Source of the DNA: Hsuehochloa calcarea
Taxonomy: Eukaryota > Streptophyta > Magnoliopsida > Poales > Poaceae
Assembly (NCBI GenBank): GCA_036346395.1
Contig: CM070604.1
Span: 49,999,662-50,063,661, forward strand
DNA: 64,000 nucleotides
Reading direction: 5' to 3'
The position numbers were made by a program, and so were the translations under genes. Of the stretch, positions 55,501-64,000 are shown piece after piece (positions within the stretch are counted from its first letter, which is position 1; the number at the start of each line of letters is the position of its first letter). The notes beneath the pieces are model-generated. The model was not told where the DNA came from. It ran no database searches and saw only the letters and a program-made list of their open reading frames with translations.

Positions 55501-58500
55501 TTAAATGAGCAACAATAGTTAGCTCAACATATTTAGTAAAATGGCATGTTTGGTGGTAGCAGCAGTTCTATTGGAGGTGTTGATAATATAGTATAATCTT
55601 GGCATTGGTGGTTTTAGGAGCCAGGGGCAGCGTCTGGGGGGAAAGGATTGGTTAGCCATGGTTTGTTTAAGTTCCTCTCTTAATAGGTAAGGATGGAGTA
55701 GTGGAATTGCGGAATATATTTCAGCAATATTTATGAAATGATGAGTGAGGTGTTTTCATATTTAAATGAAGGAAATTTGGTGAACACAAAAGGTACATAA
55801 CTGATGAGCGTGGTAAATTTGACATTTTCTGTGTCACAGAAGAAATTTATTTTTTTAAAAAGAAAAAAACTGTTTCAACAAAGGCAGTGGTTTTTGGTGC
55901 CAAAAAAACTTCCTGCATCTTTATTTATCGGATATACATTGTGTGATTGCAAATGTTCCAAGGTTTCTAGTTGTTGATGCGTACATATGTTCGTATTATT
56001 ACACATTTAGTCATTTACACTGTCTAGTTAATTTTGTTTCGGCTCAATTTAATTTAACTTTCTGTTGTTATGTCTTGACAACTATACAGGGTGGTATTCT
56101 GTGGTTTCATAACTTGACCGAGTTTTCACATGGTGCTTTTGGTCCTGTTTTTCCTATCTTAGTTGCCGGTCTCCATTATTTAAATGTTCAGGTACTCTAC
56201 TACTCTCTATCCAGTTTTTTGTTTTGTAAGGTTTGTTTACTAGTTTTCCTTTTTTGGGGGAGTTACCTTGTATCATGTAAGTCTAGTGCCTGTCCAACAC
56301 ACAGAAGTTGTAAAGGTTGAAGGTCATGATCGCTTCAATGTCCTTCTGGTAGGCTTGCACTTTGTGATCGTTAATGTGAATGTTGCACATATCCTTTGGT
56401 AACTGAATCTCGCAAACAAGTTGATATGTCTTGGGATGATGAATATTACAATTTTGCAAGTCGCATGATCGCATCTGCTCTAAATACCTGGGAGTTGCAA
56501 CTTTGTGAACTTCTATGAGCATAGATTGAGCTATTGCAACTAGGGTTTTTACTAGTGTTGGACCGATTATAAGTTGGTGGTGGTTTTGGTTTCTGGTTGG
56601 TTGCTGACAATTATCGGTCTCATAGTGGAGGAGGGAGAACAATGTCAAAGTTCAATTATCAGTCCACCCGTGAATTGACCCAGAACCATGGTGGCAATCG
56701 GTTACTTAATTTTGGCTCTGTTCTGACAAAACTGCATTTTCTTGACTTAATTATAAAATATTTTCCAATAAAATTTGGAAGATTGTCTTTTTTGTTGCTA
56801 ACTTGATCAGCAACACTAGGAGCCTATTTGGAGTAAATTATCCTGACTTTCTGATTTGTTGCCTCAGATTTCTTTCCAGACAACCCAGATCAAGCATCAT
56901 CCTGGAATTTTTGGCTTACTAGCAAAGGTATGTTCGTAAAACCAATGGGAGATTGGATACAAGTTGCTAGTTGTCACACAAGTTTAAATTACTGGCACAA
57001 GTAACTGTCCCATTACTAAGATCTTTTTGTGAAGACTGAAGAACATGAATGATTGCCAACTCAATCAGGAAACTGTGTGGTTTTGACTTGTTTGGCGGCA
57101 ACCAGTAGTGGTGGAACGATATACACTTATGGGGTTTGACAAATATTACTAAGAATATACCCAGGTTTTCTCTATGTAGTTAGATTGCATGAGGTCAAAA
57201 TCTTCGATCCACCACTATCAAATAGCATCTGTCACATGCTAGTATTAGATGGCCTTGAACCCAAGCAGCGTGACCTCTCCGATGACCGGCGGCCGCACCA
57301 CAAGGGCAGGTTGATAGGTAGAGGAACTATTGTATATTTCTTGCTTAACCTTCTACGTCTCCTTCAAATAGAAGAGCCCCTAACAATCTGGACTAATGGA
57401 ACAGATATGCACGTAACTAAGCAACTAACTAGATAAGATATGCATCCACTCTGCTAACAACGAGATATGCAACTAACAGACAGAAACTGCATTGAACTAA
57501 TTGGCTAACTCCCAGATCGTGATCGAATTAGCCTATGCACATACGGTCGGCCGGAAGGGACGCCAACAGAAGCATTATTGCTGCTATGCGCTTACTGCTG
57601 TTGCTGATCCTCACGCCATGGATGAGGGACTCTCCTGTGTATGCCCCCTTCTAGGATGGCCCATGCCCATTACAGCATCATTATTAGAACTGTATAATGG
57701 ATGTTATACTGTTATTGCGTATTGGTTAACATACTAGTGCTGCCGTTGCTGATCTGCTATGCTGATTTTCTGGTCTAATATAATCAAGTACAAGGTATGA
57801 TCTCTACCTATAAAGTTGCAGAAAACCTTGCTTAGAGGCATGGAATATGGATTATGTTTGGTGGTCCAGCACTCTTGACCTTGGTATCTACAAAGGGCAT
57901 TAAGTTTTTCTTAATTTTCTCCAATAAGGTTCATCAATGTGCCTGTGAATTTAATTCCAGGATGATTGTTCACTTGTAGCTGTTGTATCTTTCCCCCTGT
58001 ATTTTTATGTAAATCTGCATTCTTTTTATGTTCTGAAAATATTTCTATTGTGTTTGCAGTACTACAAGTTATACCTTGACATCCTGGCTATCCCTTTGTT
58101 TCTTATTGCATATGTGGTTCCTCAGGTCAGTTTCTTGCTATTTGTTTTATTTGGTTAGAGATGAATATTGTGCTCACCAGATTAATTAATATTTACAAAG
58201 TATATGACTATCTTTCTATGCTCCATTTTGGTATAGAGAGGGGAATTAAAACAATTTTGCGTAATTATTATCTTGGAGGTTCATAACTATTGCAGGTGCT
58301 CAGTATTTTCGAAGGGTTTGCAGCAATATGCTCTGTTTAGCATATTGTTCCTTCACATTACAATCTTTTCAATGTCACAATAATGAAAATTAGCTTCACT
58401 TATTCCTACTTGTGCTGTCACAACTCACAAGCAAACTGGACAAAGTAGTCCATTGGATGAATTAAGATATTGCAATTTGATGCGCGGGGGCATATTGTCA

Positions 58501-61500
58501 AATTAATTCAAAGTGTTGGATTTCATTTAGAGATTTTTCAATTATTTAAAATCCATATCCGAAAATTCAAATTCCATCGTCTCCAAAATCCAAATTCAAA
58601 TTTTGTAATTTGAATTTTCCCCGCGAATTCCCTCAGGGCTGAAGCCCATGTCTACAGCCCAATTCTTTTTTTCCTCTTTCCTCTTCCTTCCTTTCTCCCT
58701 TGCCCTTGCTCAGTTCCTACCAAGCTGTACCCGAGCCGCGCCGCCCTTTCGCGCCCGTGCTGCCCACGCGCGTCCCGCCCACGTCGACGTGTCGTTCCAG
58801 ACGTGCCGCTCGTGTCATAACGCGCCACCATCATTGCGCGTTCAGTCCCCCTAATGCTGCAATCCATCATCAATGCGCTGCCGTTTCGACGGTTTCCAAA
58901 TTCAAAACTGTAACTTCGCTAGTAATCACGTCGTGACTGCGTCCGCTCGATTCCCCAACCATGCCTTCAAATAGGAGCTCTGTGACCGCCTTCACCCCCC
59001 TTCGCACCCCTACTACTCCCATAGCCTCTGGAGCATCACCGCTGAATTCGTCTTCTTCCCGAGCCCTGGCCGCCACCTCGCCTTGTGTTCCTGTCACTTC
59101 GGTGAGAATTTGGAATCCCTAACCACGTCATATCATGTTCCCAAGCTCCATGAACGTTTTCCCTAAATCAATTTCACTTTTGGTTGTAGTTCGTCGAATT
59201 TCGTTGTCTTTTTTCTCCCAGCCGAAACTCCTCTGTCGTTCGATCTCCTTCTTTGGTGAGCTCCTTGCTGTTTGGATCGCGTCACAATGTGTTCCCTACC
59301 TCCCTCAACCCATCCCCCACCTCGATTCAGCCTCTCCGTCATCAGAGCAAGCCCCCGCCGCCACCCTATTACCGCTGTCAGTCGTCGTCGCCTTGCCGTC
59401 TCAGCTGCCCTCGGGCCACCCCGACCCACCCGGCGCATCCCCCGTGGCCGCATCGTGCTCATGCGCACGCCTTCCCCGGTGCATCGTCACGCGCACAAGT
59501 TGCCGCCGACACTGCTGCCGTCTCCCGTGCCGCTGCGTCCGCGACGCCACCTATCGCTTCCCCAAGGTCCCATGGTTCCATTTTGGCCGTCGGTCAGCCC
59601 TCTCGTGCCGTCGCATGCCCTGCGCCCTACTTTGTTTTCCTCTGTCATGTGCTCTCTGTTTTTTCTTTTTGTCTTACTAACAATAGGATCCCACATGTCA
59701 ATCTATATCTCTCTTATTAGCAAAAGGCCCCACTAGTCATACACTGTGGTTTTGTATTATTAAACCCGAAGGGAATATTCTAGGAATATTCCCGCCCTTC
59801 TCAATTTTCAGGATTTTCCTTTCCGACAAATTTTCCGAGAGTTCGTTCTCTTTCGTACGAACTCCAAACCAGTCGATTCTCGTTCCTAAATTCATCTAAA
59901 TTCATAATATCTCTGATGGTACTAATTTTATAATTTTTAGATTTTATTTGTTTTCCTGTTATTTATTTTGTCTCATTCACGCGTGAAGAGTCCGACGACG
60001 CCGATGTCAATTTGGATCAACCGGATGTAATAACCTCAACTTCGATGAAGGTAAGTCTCCTTTGATCGTTTTGTACCTATGTTTTCCAAATCATGTTTTA
60101 AGTTTCAAAATTATTACACATTACTATTTACATAAAATGACGAGCTTAAATCCTAGGAGGTTAGTTTACTCCTAAATTTGTTAGTGTCTTCAATTACCGG
60201 GGAAGGTGGCGTGCGCATGAGCACGTTGCGACCACGGTGATGCGCCGGGTGGGTCGGGGCTAGCCAAGGCGGCTGGAATAGGGTGGCGGCTGCTTACTCT
60301 GGTGACGGAGAGGCCAAATCTAGGTGGGGAATGGGTTGAGGGAGGCCGGGAACACGTTGTGACGCAATGCAAACGGCGAGGAGCTCATTGGAGAAGGTGA
60401 TCGAGCTGCGGAGGAGTTTCGGCCGGGAGGAAGAAAACGATGAAATTCGACGAAGAACTACAACCAAAAGTGAAATTAATTTAGGGGAAATGTTCATGGA
60501 GCTTGGGAACACGATATGACACGGTTAGGGATTCCAAATTCTCACTGAAGCGACGGGAGCACAAGGCAAGGTGGCGGTCGCCGCTACGCTTGGGAAGACG
60601 ACGAATTCGGTGGCGACGCTCCCGAGACTATAGGAGTTGTAGGGGTGCGCGCGGGGTTGAAGGCGGTCACAGAGCTCCTATTTGAAGGCATGGCCGGGGA
60701 ATCGAGCGGCACGACGTGATTACCGGCGACGTTACGGTTTTGAATTTGGAAACCGTCGAAACGGCAACACATTGATGATGGATAGCAGCATTAGGGGGAT
60801 TGAACGCGCAATGATGGTGGCGCGGTGACGACGCAGGCAGCTCGGCCGGAACGATGCGTCGACGTGGCGGGTGCGCGTAGGCGGCATGGGCGTGCATGGC
60901 TCGGGTGCGGCTCGGCAGGAATAGAGCAAGGGAAAAAGAAAGGAAAGAAAGTAGAAAGAGGGAAAAAGAAGTGGGCCGTAGAAATGGGCTTCGCCCTAGG
61001 AGTGAGTTTGTGGGAAAAAATTCAAATTACAAAATTTGAATATCAATTTTGGAGACGAGATTTGAATTGAGACTATAGAATTTGGATTTGAATTTCGGAT
61101 GTGGATTTTAAATAATTGCAAAAACTCCAAATGAAATCCAACACTCTGAATTTAATAATTTGATTTTTTTTACAAAGACCAAAAATTGGGATGTTACATG
61201 TGTGGAACTGTGGATGACCTGATTTGTTTTAGAAACCATAAGTTCTTGGAACATGGCTTGAAGCTAATATAAGAATATGTTGTTATATTAAGGTACAATG
61301 TGAAGTAATTTACACAAAATTGTTCAGTAGGTGTTTTTATTATCTTAAAAAGAAGCATGCTTATTGTTGTCCAAAGAGACTGCGAAAGAAGAAGAATCAC
61401 AATTTGTTGCAGCTTTTGTTTCATTCAGATCTCAATTCAGGTGATTTCAGGTGATAGTGAGGCATTCCATTTACTCATATTATCTTTGATATGCAGGGGA

Positions 61501-64000
61501 GCCTGGTCTACTGGACTACAAATAGTTTATGTACTGTAGCTCAGGTCAGAACTGTAGTTTATTACTTGCATTACTAAAGCCATCTCTTTTTCAACTTGGG
61601 ATATTGCGGCACCTGTTTTTCTAGCAACTCCATGCTTATATATTTGTAGATATTTGATGAATTGAATGAAAGCTTGTAAGACCCACCAGTTCTGTTGCAG
61701 TTTTTTCTAGAGATGTAAACAAAATCATACGGTAGGGACAAATTTACACCTTACTTAGAAAATAAGGGAAGATGGGTTACAACTTACAACAGGTTTGTTA
61801 TGGGGTGTTTGGTTTGAGGAACTGGATGGTGAATGGACCATCTGATCCTAGCTCCGAACCTAAACCACTTGTTTGGTTCGAGGAACGGAATGAGTTGCTC
61901 CATCACCACACCATCCCTCGTAAGCACAAGGCTAGTACAAAATGAGGGATTGGGTAATCCCACGAATTTTGATGGGATGAACCCATGATGGACCAACCCA
62001 TCCTAGGATGAGGTGATCCCTCAGTTTGTCCAGTATATATTCCAATATCAAAGAGTTGGCCATGTGTTATACAATTACTCTAGCACATTTTTATATTACT
62101 ATTCCAATAGTCAATGAAGTGATCAGATCAGGTTTTCCATTTTCATATATTTTACTTTAAACAAACTTGTTGTGATGAAGTCAACATTATGTGTTTTGCG
62201 TTGCATTCTGATTTTTAAGTGATAAAAATGCAGCAATTGTCCCTCAGAAATGATGTTGTCCACAAGATGTTCGGGCTGCCTGATATTAGAGCTCGCCTTG
62301 GTTGTACATCACAAAAATCCCCTCTTGATGGTCATAAGATGATGCAGGTAGAACCATCTGCAGTATGTAGCCATTGAGGCATTGACTATTCTAATTATAT
62401 GCATTATGTGCAGTTATCATCATGCTAATCTGACTGTTGATTTGTTCGTACCTCATCCACTATCACCCCAACTAGGCCACTTTATTGCATTTATTCTTCC
62501 TCTTGAACACATGCCAGTTATGCTGCTGAAGTTTTTTCTTCTTCTTATAATGAAACTTGCAGCGGCGGACCCTTGGAGATGCTCACATGCAAACGAAATT
62601 GATATCATCTGATAATGGAACTGTCAGTGAGAATACAACTCCAAATTTTATGCTGGAGAGTAGTAGCATTATGGAAGGAAATGTATCTGAGTCCTGTTCA
62701 CCCGAGGAGCTTCTTGAAGTATGAATGACTACAATCTACATAATCTTTGTCATGGAATATTACTCCGATATGAATTCTGAAGCATATATCTGTTTTTGTT
62801 TAATAGCAAGCATTGCAATATTTGGGAACTAGCCGCCGAGATCGAGCTATTCCACTGATCAGGTAAGTTGGTGTTAAGCTGTGTCTGATTACTTCGTCAG
62901 TTAGCTAGCATCTAAATTTGCAAACAATATAAGTTGATGAACAATTGTTTTCCTACAGAACAGCAATAGAGAAAAACCCAGATCTATTTACAGCATTGAT
63001 TGGAATGGGACAGACCTTGTTCTCAAACAGGTTGTTTCCTGAAGCCACACAGTGTTTTGAACATGCTATACCAAAGGTCTGATGTAACTTGAGATGTTTT
63101 TCAGTACTTTGAAGATCATGGTTTGAGGCAATATAAAGGACTGTGATTTAAGACTTAGTGGTCTCTGTTGTGTAGATTGAAGAACAGGATCCTCTTCTTG
63201 TGCTTGCATACTTCGGTGCAGGTCTTTCACGTATACAGCAGGTAAAGTAATATTACATTCGGACCTGGTTTTTTAAAAAACATTAGAAATAACAGTGAAC
63301 AACATAATCACTGTGTGATTTTCCATTGTAGGGCGATAACGATATGGCAATCAAACTCCTGCAAAGATTAGCAGAGCTTAATGAACCAGAAAAACCCATT
63401 AATAAAACATGCTATTTCCAAGGTCTGGTTCTTCTAGGAAGGTAAAACAATCCCTTCTCAGATCATTTTATCAACAGAGGCTTTCACAGGGTGACAGTTG
63501 ACAAAGGTCTGCATACTTCCAAGTATTAATTGCTGCAAAACGAAGTAGGAGTGCTTGCCAATTGTTTTCCATTTTGTACGTCTTGTAAGCAGCATAAGTC
63601 TGCCCCCATTGCAGTCCATGGCTTGTTTGTGTGTGTATTTAACACACGGTGCTTGTTGAAACCTTGGAAACTAAATTCACATGTGGTGTTTGGGTTGAAC
63701 ACTCGAATTCCGCAGTGTCATACTTTCAACTGCATGTAGCTAACTTATGTAGCTTAGTTTAACTCCACTGTTAATTCAGGTTGTGGACTTATAGCTAACT
63801 TATGTATCGTAGTTTAACTCCACTGGTAATTCAGGTTGTGAACTTATAACTAAAGTATCTATTTTTCGCCCTTCTTTTTGGGAAGAGAAACCTAGTGAAC
63901 TATATGGTTACTGATGTAGCTTACATTGGTTTGCAGTGTATTATCTGAAGAAGGGCGGAAATCTGAGGCTGCCAATTACCTGCGACGAGCTGTTGCTTAT
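52516..64000 (+). CDS. OXA1/ALB3-family membrane insertase with TPR domain (ALBINO3-like 2 / OXA2 type), 3' partial
   Basis: Exons: 52516-52955, 53468-53574, 53931-54058, 54198-54269, 56090-56191, 56868-56927, 58060-58125, 61497-61544, 62234-62347, 62563-62718, 62807-62862, 62959-63076, 63176-63241, 63332-63441 and 63937 onward past the window. All phases agree and the frame is intact. Residues 1 to about 60 are Arg/Pro/Ser-rich without acidic residues, a transit peptide. The insertase core is about 140-340: FHSLTGLPWWITISFSTVAM, RLLILPVLILQIKK, KKRRELGCPSFLWNLAYFSV, CFILWMTSIRSM, GPVFPILVAGLHYLNVQ, YLDILAIPLFLIAYVVPQ, GSLVYWTTNSLCTVAQ. TPR-like helices follow from about 430 (NPDLFTALIGMGQTLFSNRL, FPEATQCFEHAIPK). 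Arabidopsis At1g65080 and At3g44370 share this plan and are mitochondrial OXA2 proteins needed for respiratory-complex assembly, though annotated ALB3-like/chloroplastic. Organelle not decided here. Intron 7 (3.4 kb) contains inverted LTRs. Confidence 0.92.
54902..55311 (-). mobile_element. hAT MITE copy 3, inverted (insertase intron 4)
   Basis: 410 bp in opposite orientation to copies 1 and 2: its right end reversed reads CAAGGATCCAAAAACCGTTA. Perfect 8-bp target duplication ATCATAAC at 54894-54901 and 55312-55319. It has the same ACCGGTTACCGGCC motif. Contains an internal 31-bp tandem duplication (TGCTAGATTACGTATTGTAT..) at about 55034-55096. Confidence 0.85.
58485..60185 (+). repeat. Gypsy-type LTR, left arm of an inverted pair (insertase intron 7)
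   Basis: About 1.7 kb containing a GC-rich core and, near its end, GAAGAGTCCGACGACGCCGA, typical of the R/U5 part of grass gypsy LTRs. It matches the inverted sequence at 60190-61199 over its first kilobase (for example GTTTCCAAATTCAAAAC, GCCTTCAAATAGGAGCTCTG). The expected TGTAACATCCC start is missing, so the 5' edge is lost. Confidence 0.6.
60190..61199 (-). repeat. Gypsy-type LTR, right arm, inverted and truncated
   Basis: On the minus strand it starts TGTAACATCCCAATTTTTGG at 61199, a typical LTR start, and runs about 1 kb until it meets the left arm near 60185. The R/U5 end is absent. Similarity to the left arm is high but with many substitutions and small gaps. Confidence 0.65.
61797..62030. 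mobile_element. MITE relic
   Basis: Begins GGGGTGTTTGGTTTGAGGAA, a start shared by several grass MITEs, and repeats a GTTTGGTTCGAGGAACGGAA segment inside. The opposite inverted end is not clear, so limits and superfamily are uncertain. Lies in intron 8 of the insertase gene. Confidence 0.4.
63737..63850. repeat. 56-bp tandem duplication in insertase intron 14
   Basis: Two copies of TAGCTAACTTATGTA..GTAGTTTAACTCCACTG..AATTCAGGTTGTG side by side with few differences. Confidence 0.85.

Noticed and set aside
59135..59736. Three overlapping 150-180-codon frames
   Set aside because: They are inside the gypsy LTR and have inverted counterparts in the second LTR; LTR composition, not genes.
1..64000. 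tRNA, rRNA or CRISPR features
   Set aside because: No cloverleaf with A/B boxes, no rRNA segment and no regularly spaced spacer array noticed; the palindrome arrays at 1639-5407 have period 28-29 bp but no unique spacers of constant size and are part of a retrotransposon.

Overview
The window is nuclear DNA of a grass (Poaceae). Genes are split by canonical GT-AG introns and have GC-rich first exons, and the space around and inside them is full of LTR retrotransposons, TRIMs, a LINE, a Helitron, hAT and Mutator-like MITEs. The encoded proteins read as monocot homologues. I cannot name the species. All family names come from recognition of motifs, not from a search.

Layout. 1-5882: 3' part of a Tat-lineage Ty3/gypsy element (+ strand LTR at its end, antisense accessory ORF remnants, arrays of small palindromes). 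5883-6545: copia gag joined to an LTR start. 7498-7719: fragment of a PPR gene. 8496-9209: an intact calmodulin-like gene (minus). 9500-15060: MITEs and a TRIM fragment in otherwise empty DNA. 17030-28649: one P-class PPR gene (minus), broken by stops and frameshifts, with a Helitron in one intron and two copia elements lying between its first exon and the rest. 29528-36139: a nine-exon WD40-repeat gene (minus) whose large third intron carries a TRIM with captured gene pieces and a solo LTR. 36642-38061: a copia LTR. 39515-48915: FAN1, a DNA interstrand-crosslink repair nuclease (+, 15 exons), with a hAT MITE in intron 4 and a truncated L1 LINE in intron 8. 49353-50033: a second hAT MITE. 50523-52240: MAT1, assembly factor of the CDK-activating kinase of TFIIH (minus, 5 exons). 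52516 to beyond the window end: an OXA1/ALB3-type insertase with C-terminal TPRs (+, at least 15 exons), with a third hAT MITE in intron 4 and two head-to-head LTRs in intron 7.

The genes are ordinary nuclear housekeeping genes, independently transcribed; no operon or pathway cluster is present. MAT1 and the insertase are divergent, their start codons only about 275 bp apart, so they probably share a bidirectional promoter.

The most notable observations are: (i) arrays of short stem-loops in the gypsy element whose stems vary in a compensated way around a constant loop; (ii) a 1.9 kb TRIM with perfect 5-bp target duplication that carries a cold-shock-domain gene copy; (iii) three copies of one hAT MITE family with 8-bp target duplications; (iv) single-base reading-frame breaks in three otherwise conserved neighbouring genes (WD40, FAN1, MAT1), which point either to sequence errors or to simultaneous gene decay; (v) the dismembered PPR gene; (vi) a roughly 1 kb inverted repeat inside an intron.
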